DNA of 64,000 nt from SURF-21 sp964529285 (GTDB lineage: Bacteria > Actinomycetota > Geothermincolia > Geothermincolales > RBG-13-55-18), in assembly GCA_964529285.1 (NCBI GenBank), contig CAZGWK010000001.1, positions 1-64,000 of the forward strand, given 5' to 3'. Below are positions 1 through 8,558 of this stretch, piece after piece. The position numbers and the translations under genes were made by a program. Within the stretch, counting starts at the first letter, position 1. Every line of letters begins with the position of its first letter. The notes beneath the pieces are model-generated. The model was not told where the DNA came from. It was given only the letters and a program-made list of their open reading frames with translations, and did no database searches.

Positions 1-52
<52 letters not shown>

Positions 53-53
53 C

Positions 54-108
<55 letters not shown>

Positions 109-112
109 GAGT

Positions 113-149
<37 letters not shown>

Positions 150-183
150 TACGCGAGCTGGGTTTAGAACGTCGTGAGACAGT

Positions 184-932
184 AAGGGAATTGCTGTCTA
201 TAAATTCGGCTATATGCTGGAAACTCCGAGTATCCCGCGCTACCTGTCATTGAACACAGCTAATATTGTTAGCGGTGATGGATATGATAGAAATGATAGG
301 TAACAATGCGTCGGGTGCGGACAATCAGCAGGAAAGACTAGATGCCTACTTTGCAGGGTACGCTGACGGGGAAGGAAGCTTCCACGTCGCGGTGCAGCGG
401 AATCCCAGTTGCCGGTTCGGGATTCAGCTGGTTCCTGAATTCCACGTAAGCCAGAACGAAGAGCGCAGCTCGGTTCTGGTGAGGATGAAGGAGCGGTTGG
501 GATGCGGATACATTAAACCCAACCACCGATCGAGATCGGATGATCGATCACAGGTTTTCGTGGTCCGAAACCGCGAGGACCTGTTGGTGAAAGTCATTCC
601 ATTCTTTCAGCGCAACCCGCTTCTTTCGTCCAAGCAGGATGACTTCCTCAAATTCAGTGCCATCGTGACGGCGCTGGAGAGAGGAGAACATCGGACGAAG
701 GAAGGGCTGGCTGGTTTGCTGGAGATAGCGTTCTCCATGAATGGAGAAGGAAGGTATCGAAAAGCAAACCTCGGAGAGATAATCTCCGGTCTAGAATCCT
801 CAGAGACTATACGCCGAACATCCCGATAAGGGATGAAGATATAGTCCGAGCTGCATGGCGACATGCAGAGCCAGGCAGAAATGACCTGGCCCTCGAAACG
901 GCAGGCAACACCGTTCGAGAGTAACAAAACTG
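184..932 (+). mobile_element. Group I intron in 23S rRNA
   Basis: This 749-base insertion ends in G (932) and follows a U (183), as group I introns do. P1 can be drawn directly: exon bases 177-183 (AGACAGU) pair with an internal guide at 193-199 (GCUGUCU), with the expected U-G wobble at the splice site. The catalytic core shows an R-like element at 801-813 and an S-like element AAGATATAGTCC at 836-847, whose GACTATA/TATAGTC strands form P7. P8 is a perfect 6-bp hairpin (819-824 with 830-835). The intron carries a homing endonuclease gene whose stop codon lies in the P8 loop. The subgroup (IA or IB) was not determined. Confidence 0.93.
278..829 (+). CDS. LAGLIDADG homing endonuclease, I-CreI-like, single motif
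   Basis: The 183-residue product has one LAGLIDADG helix (YFAGYADGEGSF, residues 24-35), followed by a QLVPEFHVSQ-type beta strand and a second half resembling I-CreI. Single-motif enzymes of this family act as homodimers that cut an intronless 23S allele so that repair copies the intron in. The reading frame sits between P1 and the catalytic core and extends into it, ending at 827-829 inside the P8 loop. The start is uncertain: TTG 266, GTG 275, ATG 278, 284 and 293 are all in frame and none has a good Shine-Dalgarno, so expression may be weak. The key acidic residue of the motif is intact, so it could be active. Confidence 0.9.
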   Translation: MDMIEMIGNNASGADNQQERLDAYFAGYADGEGSFHVAVQRNPSCRFGIQLVPEFHVSQNEERSSVLVRMKERLGCGYIKPNHRSRSDDRSQVFVVRNREDLLVKVIPFFQRNPLLSSKQDDFLKFSAIVTALERGEHRTKEGLAGLLEIAFSMNGEGRYRKANLGEIISGLESSETIRRTSR

Positions 933-1063
933 TCGGTCCCTATCCGCTGCAGGCGCAGGAGAATTGAGGGGAGTTGCCCCTAGTACGAGAGGACCGGGGT
1001 GAACGGACCTCTGGTGTGCCAGTTGTCCCGCCAGGGGCACGGCTGGTTAGCTACGTCCGGATC

Positions 1064-1096
<33 letters not shown>

Positions 1097-1297
1097 GACC
1101 CCAAGATCAGTTCTCCCACCGGGAAACCGGGTAAGACCCCTTGTAGAACACAAGGTTGATAGGCCGGAAGTGGAAGCGCGGTAACGCGTGGAGCTGACCG
1201 GTACTAATAGGTCGAGGGCTTGGTCTTAAACCTTGGAGATCGCTGTGCAGTTTTGAAGGTACGAGGAAGAGCTGTATTTTGAAAACCGAATATAGAT

Positions 1298-1417
1298 GTT
1301 CTCGGTGGCCATAGCGGAGGTGATCACCTGTTTCCATTTCGAACACAGAAGTTAAGCCCTCCAGCGCCGATGGTACTGCTCGGGAGACCGTGTGGGAGAG
1401 TAGGTCGCCGCCGGAAC
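1298..1417 (+). rRNA. rrf: 5S ribosomal RNA
   Basis: A 120-base 5S gene. The 5' strand GTTCTCGGTGGCC pairs with the 3' strand GTCGCCGCCGGAAC to form helix I with one bulged C. Conserved internal signatures are present, including CCATTTCGAACACAGAAGTTAAG and the loop E region GGGAGAGTAGG. It lies 67 bases after the 23S gene and is followed immediately by a strong terminator, so it is the last gene of the rRNA operon. No tRNA gene follows it. Confidence 0.96.
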
Positions 1418-1423
1418 GTTTTT

Positions 1424-1456
1424 AAAGAGGGGCTGCGAAAGCGGCCCCTCTTTTTT
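1424..1456 (+). terminator. Rho-independent terminator of the rRNA operon
   Basis: An A-rich 5' side leads into a GC stem (AGAGGGGCTGC / GCGGCCCCTCT) closed by a GAAA tetraloop and followed by a run of T (about 1449-1456). It starts seven bases after the 5S 3' end, so it terminates the rRNA operon. The A-run and T-run make it potentially bidirectional, serving also the minus-strand gene that ends at 1475. Confidence 0.93.
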
Positions 1457-1474
1457 AACGCCCTGGAAGCCGCG

Positions 1475-1675
1475 TCAGATCGGTTTGCCTACGGTGTTTA
1501 TCTTAAGCACCCTGTACAACGGGCAGAAGCCCGATAAGACGGAGGACATGAGTATGCCGGAATTGTAGGCCGCCAGGGCACCCGCCTTGTCACCGCGTTT
1601 CCAGGCGAAATCGAAAAGGAGCAAGGAGAGAACGGCCCTCCCGGCTTTATCCAGCGTGCCCACGTTCTGCTGCAT
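1475..1675 (-). CDS. Small membrane protein, DUF2892 (YgaP transmembrane-like)
   Basis: The 66-residue product starts MQQNVGTLDKAGRAVLSLLLF and contains GFCPLYRVLKINT, the two signatures of DUF2892 proteins (N-terminal NVGxxD and C-terminal CPLYxxLGINT). The family resembles the C-terminal transmembrane hairpin of the rhodanese YgaP. It would sit in the cytoplasmic membrane; the first hydrophobic stretch is weaker than usual. The start at 1675 is chosen over 1699 because AGGAGGTG precedes it at good spacing. It faces the rRNA operon tail to tail. The molecular role is unknown. Confidence 0.75.
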   Translation of the reverse strand: MQQNVGTLDKAGRAVLSLLLFDFAWKRGDKAGALAAYNSGILMSSVLSGFCPLYRVLKINTVGKPI

Positions 1676-1908
1676 AGATAACACCTCCTGGGACAGCATA
1701 AAAGCCCTGTTTCACGGATTATGCTAAGAATAGTGTTATCCTGCTTTTCGCGCAAGGGCATCGGTGATATTGCAGGAAGGCATGTTTGTTACAATGATGG
1801 GAATTAGTAAGGTTAACAGGATGACGCCCACAATACGGCTTCAGGAGCGCAAGTGCGGAGAATGCACGGCGGGAGTAGAGGATAAAACGGGGAAAGGGAG
1901 AGAAAAGA

Positions 1909-3111
1909 GTGCCAGTTGAACGCACGGCAAATGCGGGCAGGGTAGCCCTGTTCCAGTTCGCCACCAACGCAGTGGGCAAGATTACCGCGGTTTTCGAGAA
2001 CATGCTCGCGCTCTATATGATAAATGCACTCGAAAGGGCTGCGGGATTGCAGGTAGTCGACCTGACTGCGCCTGCGCGCGAAGGAGAGATAGTATCACTT
2101 ACCCAGGTGTTGTCGGAGGAGGAAGTCAGGGAGGCAGCCGGACGCGTTGGCGCGGATATATCGATATGGGGAAGCCTGCAGTTCATCCCCGATGGTCAGC
2201 CGGTGCTGGACGGGGCTGAGGTCATCATGATGACGGTGAGAAGCGGCGGAGAAGCCGCAGCCCACTGTAACCGCTTTAGATTTGATGCCCTGCGGGGCGA
2301 TATCAGGACCGGAATAATGGACGTGGATATCGCGGCGCTCGAGGACATGGTGGAGGATATGCTCCTGCTGGCAGCAGATATACTCGGACTCGAGCGCGAG
2401 CGCTTGCGATTGAGCAGGATCGGAGAGGGACTCTCCCACTCGGATAAGGCCATCGGCTATTTCGTCTACGCGCTGCGCATAGCCGGCGAATCCGAGCCCA
2501 AACAGCGCCTGTACCTCAAGGCGATAGCCGCGGACCCCGATTTCGCCCTGGCTTATACCAACGCCGCGCAACTGCTCCTGGGAGAGGAGAAGTACGGCGA
2601 GGCGATGAGGCTGCTGCTGCGGGCGGAGGCCCGTCTCAAGGGTAGCGTGCTCGAGCCCGATATACTCAACCTGCTGGGGGTGGCGACCATGCATATGGGT
2701 ATGTGGGAGGACGCGGTGAGGGTCTGGCAGCGCGCACTCGATATCGACGGCGAACACGTTGAGGTCCTGTGTAACCTGGCCTCTGCACATGCCATGCGGG
2801 AGATGGGGGAAGAGGCCGAGGGGTACTACCAGAGAGCGTTGAACGCGAAGGGAGATTATCCCCTCGCCTGGTTCTCCCTCGGCAGGCTGCAGGCCAGGGA
2901 GGAGAAGTACGAGGAGGCGGAGGGGTCCATGCGGCGCTATATCGAATTATGCCCGGGCGACCCGTGGGCCTATTACATACTGGGGACCAGCCTGGCTAAC
3001 CTGGGAAAGGACGACGAGGCGGAATTCTTCCTGGCCAAGGCGTTGCAGCTAGACCCCGACGGCGAAGCCGGCGCCCTGGCCCGCCTGGAGCTGCAGGGAC
3101 TCAAGGAATAA
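1909..3111 (+). CDS. Tetratricopeptide-repeat protein
   Basis: The 400-residue product starts at GTG after GGGAG. Residues about 1-150 form an alpha/beta domain with the phrase GADISIWGSLQF, like domains in periplasmic or signalling proteins that read 'GADxxxxGxl'. Residues about 185-395 contain at least five TPR-like helical pairs, for example LAWFSLGRLQAREEKYEEAE and WAYYILGTSLANLGKDDEAE. TPR arrays bind partner proteins; nothing here shows an enzyme site. There is no signal peptide, so it is probably cytoplasmic. It stands alone, convergent with the crotonase gene downstream. The specific role is unknown. Confidence 0.8.
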   Translation: MPVERTANAGRVALFQFATNAVGKITAVFENMLALYMINALERAAGLQVVDLTAPAREGEIVSLTQVLSEEEVREAAGRVGADISIWGSLQFIPDGQPVLDGAEVIMMTVRSGGEAAAHCNRFRFDALRGDIRTGIMDVDIAALEDMVEDMLLLAADILGLERERLRLSRIGEGLSHSDKAIGYFVYALRIAGESEPKQRLYLKAIAADPDFALAYTNAAQLLLGEEKYGEAMRLLLRAEARLKGSVLEPDILNLLGVATMHMGMWEDAVRVWQRALDIDGEHVEVLCNLASAHAMREMGEEAEGYYQRALNAKGDYPLAWFSLGRLQAREEKYEEAEGSMRRYIELCPGDPWAYYILGTSLANLGKDDEAEFFLAKALQLDPDGEAGALARLELQGLKE

Positions 3112-3297
3112 TGCAACAAGATGGGGTCAGGTCTCGTTTGTTGACGTACGTGAGGCACACGGGGGTCGTTCCGGCGCAAGGGGCATCCCGCAAGGGTTGA
3201 GATGCGGGCCAGAAGGATGACCCAGCGTCGGCCTTCAGGGCCGGGCAACGAGGCGTCCCGGGCAACGCACGACCGGGGAGCAGGTTTTGATCGACTG

Positions 3298-4086
3298 TCA
3301 GCTGCCCTTGTATTTGGGCTTCCTGTTCTCCATGACCGCTTGTATGGCCTCTTTGTGATCCTCGGAGACCAGGCACAAGGTCTGGGCGATGGCCTCGAAC
3401 TCGAGAGCCGTTTCCGGGTCGGAATCCCAGCACCTGCTGATGACCTGCTTGGCCATGGCGATGCCGAGCGTGGGGCCGTCGGCAAACCTCCGGGCGAGTT
3501 TCTTTGCCTCTGTAAGCACATCCCCGGCGGGATAGATATGTTCTATCATGCCGATGCGGTGCGCCTCGACGGCGTCGATGGTGTCACCGGTAAAGATCAG
3601 TTCCTTTGCATAGCCGTTGCCCACCAGGCGGGCCAGGCGCTTGCAGGCTCCCAGGTCGGGGATGATACCGAACTTGATCTCCATGAGATTGAACTTGGCG
3701 TCTTCAGCCGCGATGCGGATGTCGCAGGCCAGCATGATCTCCATGGCTCCCCCGAAGGCAAGGCCTTTTACCGCTGCTATCACCGGCTTGTCCATCATCT
3801 CGTAGGCGAGGAAAGTACCCTGAGCCTCTTTCAGGAAGGCATGTATCTGCATCGACGTGAGCTGGGCCAGGCCGGCGAAGCTGGCCAGGTCCAGGCCGCT
3901 GGAGAAGGATTTGCCGGAGCCGGTCATAACCACCGCCCTCGCCTCCGGATCGTTCTGCAGTTCCTTTGCGGCTGAGCCGAGTTCTGCGAACATCACCTGG
4001 TTCATGGCGTTGTGCACGTCAGGTCGGTTAAGGTAAAGAACGGCGACACCGTCTTCTTTTTCGATTTTGAGTGTCTCGTAAGCCAT
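3298..4086 (-). CDS. Enoyl-CoA hydratase/isomerase family protein
   Basis: The 262-residue crotonase-fold protein starts after GGAGGAG. Oxyanion-hole segments are FSSGLDL (61-67) and LAFGGAMEI (109-117). Glu116 and Glu136 align with the two catalytic glutamates of enoyl-CoA hydratase (20 residues apart). Asp144 lies eight residues after Glu136, as the catalytic Asp does in delta3,5-delta2,4-dienoyl-CoA isomerase, and FSSGLDL also resembles that branch. So it may hydrate enoyl-CoA, isomerise dienoyl-CoA, or both; substrate is unknown. It would act in fatty or aromatic acyl-CoA breakdown. No other beta-oxidation gene adjoins it; the nearest acyl-CoA gene is the paaK homologue at 30371. Confidence 0.88.
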   Translation of the reverse strand: MAYETLKIEKEDGVAVLYLNRPDVHNAMNQVMFAELGSAAKELQNDPEARAVVMTGSGKSFSSGLDLASFAGLAQLTSMQIHAFLKEAQGTFLAYEMMDKPVIAAVKGLAFGGAMEIMLACDIRIAAEDAKFNLMEIKFGIIPDLGACKRLARLVGNGYAKELIFTGDTIDAVEAHRIGMIEHIYPAGDVLTEAKKLARRFADGPTLGIAMAKQVISRCWDSDPETALEFEAIAQTLCLVSEDHKEAIQAVMENRKPKYKGS

Positions 4087-4120
4087 GGTATTTTCTCCTC
4101 CCTGTACTCGGAAATGCGGT

Positions 4121-4927
4121 TCAGACGGCTATGTCTCTCCTCTGTAAGGCTATCATGGAAAGCCATAAGAAGGCGACGATCATCGCAAGGTAATACAGGA
4201 GACCTGACCATGCAAACCCCGCCTGGGTCATCACTCCATAAGGGTCAAAGTAATGGTAGGGGAGGGCGCGGTCAATAACCCTGAAAAAGGACCAGTTGTT
4301 GGAGATAAAATTAACCAGGTAAGAGACTGCAAAGACGGTAATGCCTACTGCGTATACCTGTCCGCCTTTTTTCAGCGCACACGATGCAAAGAGACATATG
4401 CTGCCCAGGGCCATCACGAACAGGTATACGATTAGCATCAGCTTCAGTTGCCCCAGGTAGGATATCTCGATCCCCAGGAAAAGGGAGGTGAGCATCACCG
4501 TTCCCACTCCCACCAGGCTCAGGAACGCCAGGCCCGCCGCGAGAGAGAAGAAAGACGTAAGCGCATATCTCCACCTCTCTACGGGATGGGTGAGCAGGAT
4601 CTCGAGCGTGCCGTTCTCGAGCGCCTTGACCACGCAGAAAGCGGCAAAACCGAAGGCGAATGCGCCGAGGATTATGGGGAGGAACAGCTGATAATACTCG
4701 AGGGTGATGTAGCCCTCCGCTCTCAGGATGTTGATCTCGTGGCCTCCGAAAAGGTTCTTGAGGGTATCGGGGAACTGCGACCAGTAGTCTGAGAACGCCT
4801 CCACGCCGGAAACGGCCGGATAAAGGGCCGTGATCATCAGGCCCCACAGGAAGAGGCCGATGGAGAAATAGAGCATATTTCTCCTCTTTGTCTTCAGCTG
4901 GTAGCGCAGGAGTTTAAGGTTGATCAT
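4121..4927 (-). CDS. ABC-2 type transporter permease
   Basis: The 268-residue product starts MINLKLLRYQLKTKRRN, a positively charged cytoplasmic N-terminus, followed by about six hydrophobic segments (for example MLYFSIGLFLWGLMITAL and LYYLAMIVAFLWLSMIALQ). This is the architecture of ABC-2 exporter permeases with a large first loop. Its start overlaps the last 14 bases of the upstream ATPase gene, showing translational coupling and a shared complex. An alternative in-frame start further upstream would lie inside the ATPase gene and is rejected. The exported substrate is unknown; antibiotics, lipids or Na+ are typical for the family. Confidence 0.88.
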   Translation of the reverse strand: MINLKLLRYQLKTKRRNMLYFSIGLFLWGLMITALYPAVSGVEAFSDYWSQFPDTLKNLFGGHEINILRAEGYITLEYYQLFLPIILGAFAFGFAAFCVVKALENGTLEILLTHPVERWRYALTSFFSLAAGLAFLSLVGVGTVMLTSLFLGIEISYLGQLKLMLIVYLFVMALGSICLFASCALKKGGQVYAVGITVFAVSYLVNFISNNWSFFRVIDRALPYHYFDPYGVMTQAGFAWSGLLYYLAMIVAFLWLSMIALQRRDIAV

Positions 4928-5816
4928 CTTCCTCGCCCTGGTAGAATTCCATGAATATCTCCTCCAGGCTGGCATGCGTGATCTGCAGGTCGGCAAGGTG
5001 GAGACGTGACAGTTCCCTGATAAAGGCATCCAGGTCGCTCTTGATATCGGCACTGAATCTCAGCCCGTCTATTCTACGGAGCTCGGCACTGGTGAAATCC
5101 AGCAGGCTCTCATCGGGCTCCTGCGCAAGGGTAATATCGGCATGCCGCAGTTTCTTGCGGGAAAGCTCGGCAATGCTCTCCACGGTTATCAACTCACCCT
5201 TGCGGATAATGCCTACCCAGTCGCATATCTGTTGCATCTCCGGCAGGATGTGCGACGAGATAAAAACCGTACGTCCGTTTTCTCTGAACTCCCTGCATAA
5301 CTCGTAGAAACGGTACCTCATAAGGGGATCAAGGGAAGAGGTGGGCTCATCCATGAGGAGCAGCTCCGGATCATGCATGAAAGCCTGGACAATGGCCAGC
5401 TTCTGCTTGTTACCGGAGGAGTACTCTCCCACTCTCCGCGACAGGTCCAGCTCGAACCTTTGCACGAGTTCTGGCCTGAGAACGGCTGGCCGGTCGGGGC
5501 GCAGGGACTCGAGCAGGCGCAGGGTCTCCTCGCCCGTGAGGTCCTCGAAGAGCCTGACGTCTCCCGGGATGTATCCTATGCGATTGCGTATGGCCAGGGA
5601 ATCCTTATTGAGGTCGAAACCGAGTATGTCTGCATTTCCCGAAGTGGGCACGAGCAGGCCGACCAGCAGCCTCAGGGTCGTTGTCTTGCCGGCACCGTTC
5701 GGTCCCAGAAAACCGAAGACCTCACCCCGGTGTACCTCGAAATCGAGTTCCTTCACTCCGAGGTTTTTACCGTAATACTTGGTCAGGGCACGGGTGGCTA
5801 TAACGCTTTCGCTCAT
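4914..5816 (-). CDS. ABC transporter ATP-binding protein
   Basis: The 300-residue ATPase has Walker A GPNGAGKTTTLRLL (about 38-51), a modified signature YSSGNKQK, Walker B LLLMDEPTSSLDP and the H-loop FISSHIL. The SSGNKQ signature instead of LSGGQ is usual in the CcmA/drug-export subfamily. The C-terminal 90 residues form the extra domain seen in exporters of that type. ATG at 5816 is preferred over TTG at 5822, though neither has a strong Shine-Dalgarno. It pairs with the overlapping permease gene. Confidence 0.92.
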   Translation of the reverse strand: MSESVIATRALTKYYGKNLGVKELDFEVHRGEVFGFLGPNGAGKTTTLRLLVGLLVPTSGNADILGFDLNKDSLAIRNRIGYIPGDVRLFEDLTGEETLRLLESLRPDRPAVLRPELVQRFELDLSRRVGEYSSGNKQKLAIVQAFMHDPELLLMDEPTSSLDPLMRYRFYELCREFRENGRTVFISSHILPEMQQICDWVGIIRKGELITVESIAELSRKKLRHADITLAQEPDESLLDFTSAELRRIDGLRFSADIKSDLDAFIRELSRLHLADLQITHASLEEIFMEFYQGEEDDQP

Positions 5817-5905
5817 AGTCAATGATTATGTCACGGCACAAATAAGCCCGTAAACAACCAAGGCAGCTCCGGGCTTGTTATAATATATCACTGGAGGTGA
5901 ACGGT

Positions 5906-6169
5906 TTGCCCATATATGAATACAGGTGCAAGGAATGCGGACATTCCTTCGACCTCATGCAGCCCATGGACGCGGAGAAGGTCGCTGACTGCGAGAAGTG
6001 TGGAGCGCCCGCGAAGCGTGTGTTCAGCGCCCGTATAGCGGTCAAGTACGAGGGCTGGGGGTTCAACGCTACCGATAAGCTGCTGCCGGAGAGCAGCCGC
6101 GCGAAGAGAGACTTCAGGCAGCTGCGAGAGAAGGCAGAACAGATAATGGATGACGACTTCACCCCTTGA
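5906..6169 (+). CDS. FmdB-family zinc-ribbon protein
   Basis: The 87-residue protein begins PIYEYRCKECGHSFDLMQ after the start methionine and contains a second CxxC (CEKCGAP), forming one zinc ribbon typical of FmdB/putative regulatory proteins. The start is TTG 5906, because the universal family N-terminus is MPIYEY and GGAGG lies eight bases upstream; the GTG at 5897 would overlap that Shine-Dalgarno. Family members are small and of unclear role, sometimes linked to amidase regulation. It is monocistronic, between a divergent ABC exporter and a convergent radical-SAM gene. Confidence 0.88.
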   Translation: MPIYEYRCKECGHSFDLMQPMDAEKVADCEKCGAPAKRVFSARIAVKYEGWGFNATDKLLPESSRAKRDFRQLREKAEQIMDDDFTP

Positions 6170-6265
6170 GAGAGGTCGGGGGTCGTACCTTTGATTTTCG
6201 CTTTTGACGCCACTTCGCGCAATATATTGGTATCCACATAACCGATGATCGAAGATATGACCCCT

Positions 6266-7981
6266 TTATATCCAGCCCATGAGGATACGGAAGATGTTCA
6301 GACGCCTGAAGCGGCTTCCCACCACCGGCCACATCAATTCCTCCTTGGGCAGGTAGAGCTGTCTGGAGAGCTGTTGCGATTCACGGATTAATTTTTCCAG
6401 TTCGGTCTGCTGGAGCCTGGGGTCTCCGAGCTCCAGGATATCGTCGACCATCTTCAAAAGGGAGATGGTGTCCCGGAGGCGGCGTTCGTTCATAGAGGCG
6501 TGTTCGGGGGATATCAGTCCGCTGTTTGCTTTGATGGTGTTGAGGGCGAGCAGGGCCTCGTAAGTGACATCGACGATATCCTGCCGGCTCATCCATTTCG
6601 TATCATATCCGAGGAGGTCGCGCCAATGGGGAGAGAGTGATGCCCGGGCGTAGTCCTCGAGGGTATGGTGGATGAGACGGTAGCCGTAACGCTCGGGTTC
6701 ACGGTAATAAGTACATCCAGGATCGATGAAGGGCGCGAGGGGGCCGATGGATGGGTTGACGCGCGGACCGTATTTGCGCAGCAGCCTGCCGCAGTAATTG
6801 ATGGTCTCCAAGACCGAGTCGCGCGTCTGGCCCGGCAGCCCGATCATAAAAAAGACATCGAATTTTTCACAACCTGCCTCCAGGGCCCAGACAATATTAC
6901 GCTCCAGCTCTTCATTGCCGTAGGGTTTGCCGATCAGCGCCCGTATCTCCTCGTCGTGTGTCTCGGGCGAGATCTGGAAATCGAAATGTTCGAGGTTAGA
7001 GGCTATGCGGTCGAAGAAATCCCTGGGAGCCGGGCCGAACAACTCCAGAACTATATGGTTCCCGGGGGCGATGTGGCTGATGAAATCCAGGGTCTCTACG
7101 GCATAATCTCTTCCTCCCTGCATCAGATCGCCGACGATGAAGATGGGGGCCGTACTGAACTTGGACAAAAGCTCGATGTCATAGGCGATCTTCTCGGGTG
7201 CACGGTAGGCGACTTTCTGCCTGCCGCAGAAATGGGAGATGGCTCCGCGGGAACCACCGCAGAAGGCACAATCATGCGAACAACCCCGGCAGGTGAGGAC
7301 CATGGTGATGGGATACCGCCACCAGTTCCAGAAGGCGCGCAGGCTTTTCCAGTCGCGGTATTTGAGAGCCGAGCGGATCATGTACTTATAGTTGTTGCCA
7401 AGGTATTCGAGGCTGGCGGGAACGTAGTTCAGGGGGTTTACCACCACTTCGCCCTGCGGGGTAAGGTAGGTCAGGTTGGGAACGGCGTCGGGAGGGCTGC
7501 CGCCGCTGATGGACTCCATGAGCATGCGGAGGGGTTCCTCCGTGGAATCACCGCGCAGGACGTAATCCACCTGGGGGTACGCGATGAGTTCGCGGTGAAA
7601 ATAGGTTGCCGAGTAGCCGCCCATGATCACGGGGATCTCGGGATGCACCTGCTTCACGAGGCGGGAGATCTCCAGTGCACCCTGGACGTGCGTGAGCCAG
7701 TGGAGGTCGATGCCGAAGGCGGCAGGCCGCATACGGGACAGAAACCTGGCCACGTCGAACTTAGCGTCCTCGAGCATGCGCTGTGCGATGTTTACGATGC
7801 GCGCGTTGAACCCGTTACGTTCCAGGTACTCCCCCAGAAAGGTGAAGCCGATGGGGTACATCTCGAAGATAGGGGTCGATGGAACGAGATCGCTTATGGG
7901 ACTGGGCACGATCATGGACTGCCTGAAGTCGTAAACGCTCGGGGGGTGCAGCAAGACGATATCGGGTTTTGCGAATATCAT
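6266..7981 (-). CDS. B12-binding-domain radical SAM protein
   Basis: The 571-residue protein has an N-terminal Rossmann-like B12-binding domain (about 5-150, including VIMGGYSATYFHREL and VLRGDSTEEPL). A radical-SAM barrel follows with Cys234-x3-Cys238-x2-Cys241 (CSHDCAFC) for the [4Fe-4S] cluster. Later motifs include FQISPETHDEEIRALIGK and MIGLPGQT. The start at 7981 follows GAGGTGGGAG; 21 upstream codons are discarded. The canonical DxHxxG cobalamin ligand is not present, so cobalamin would bind base-off without it, if at all. The reaction is unknown; relatives include the lipid/pigment methylases and HpnJ-like enzymes. Confidence 0.88.
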   Translation of the reverse strand: MIFAKPDIVLLHPPSVYDFRQSMIVPSPISDLVPSTPIFEMYPIGFTFLGEYLERNGFNARIVNIAQRMLEDAKFDVARFLSRMRPAAFGIDLHWLTHVQGALEISRLVKQVHPEIPVIMGGYSATYFHRELIAYPQVDYVLRGDSTEEPLRMLMESISGGSPPDAVPNLTYLTPQGEVVVNPLNYVPASLEYLGNNYKYMIRSALKYRDWKSLRAFWNWWRYPITMVLTCRGCSHDCAFCGGSRGAISHFCGRQKVAYRAPEKIAYDIELLSKFSTAPIFIVGDLMQGGRDYAVETLDFISHIAPGNHIVLELFGPAPRDFFDRIASNLEHFDFQISPETHDEEIRALIGKPYGNEELERNIVWALEAGCEKFDVFFMIGLPGQTRDSVLETINYCGRLLRKYGPRVNPSIGPLAPFIDPGCTYYREPERYGYRLIHHTLEDYARASLSPHWRDLLGYDTKWMSRQDIVDVTYEALLALNTIKANSGLISPEHASMNERRLRDTISLLKMVDDILELGDPRLQQTELEKLIRESQQLSRQLYLPKEELMWPVVGSRFRRLNIFRILMGWI

Positions 7982-8105
7982 GCTCCCACCTCGGAATTTG
8001 AGTATTACAAAGCAAATGATAAACGCTTGGTTATCAGGTAGCAAGGCGACCCTGGCGCTTGCGCGCAGGCACCGCGGAACTTGATTTAGGCGACTTGGCG
8101 GCCTG

Positions 8106-8558
8106 TCAGGCCATCAACCGCTCCAGGAAGATCTCGCGGTCGCGTTTCATCTCTATCAACCGTGCCGTGAGCTCTTCTACGATACCGTCCAGGGCTATGC
8201 AGAGTGCAACCTGGCCCCGCCTGAGGGTATCCAGAATACTCGCCTGGCTCTCGCATATCTCGAAGATGGTAGACCCGTCGGTGACGAGCTTGCATTCGGC
8301 CAGTGGCCGCGAGTAATCAGTGTTTTCGCGCAGGTAAGACAGGGTCTTCCTTATCTTCTGAAGGCTTATCCCCCCCTGCAGCATGCCGACTATGGTCCTC
8401 AGCTCCACCAGGTTCTTGAAATCGTAGCGCTCCCTCGCCTGGCCGTCTTCAGCAAGCTCGAGATCGGAAGGTTGTATGATGCCGGTGTCCTTCCAGTAGC
8501 GCAGCTGGCGCTGGGAACAGCCGGAAAGACACGCAGCTTGTTCCGCGTTGAAAATCAT
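8106..8558 (-). CDS. MerR-family transcriptional regulator
   Basis: The 150-residue product has an N-terminal winged helix-turn-helix (FNAEQAACLSGCSQRQLRYW, about 3-22), with RERYDFKNLVELRTI as the wing and second helix pair, and GISLQKIRKTL typical of MerR. The C-terminal half is helical and has no recognised ligand site. The start at 8558 is set by GGGGGG seven bases upstream. It is divergent from the DUF1015 gene with a 469-base gap between them, so it may act on its own promoter there. The effector is unknown. Confidence 0.85.
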   Translation of the reverse strand: MIFNAEQAACLSGCSQRQLRYWKDTGIIQPSDLELAEDGQARERYDFKNLVELRTIVGMLQGGISLQKIRKTLSYLRENTDYSRPLAECKLVTDGSTIFEICESQASILDTLRRGQVALCIALDGIVEELTARLIEMKRDREIFLERLMA

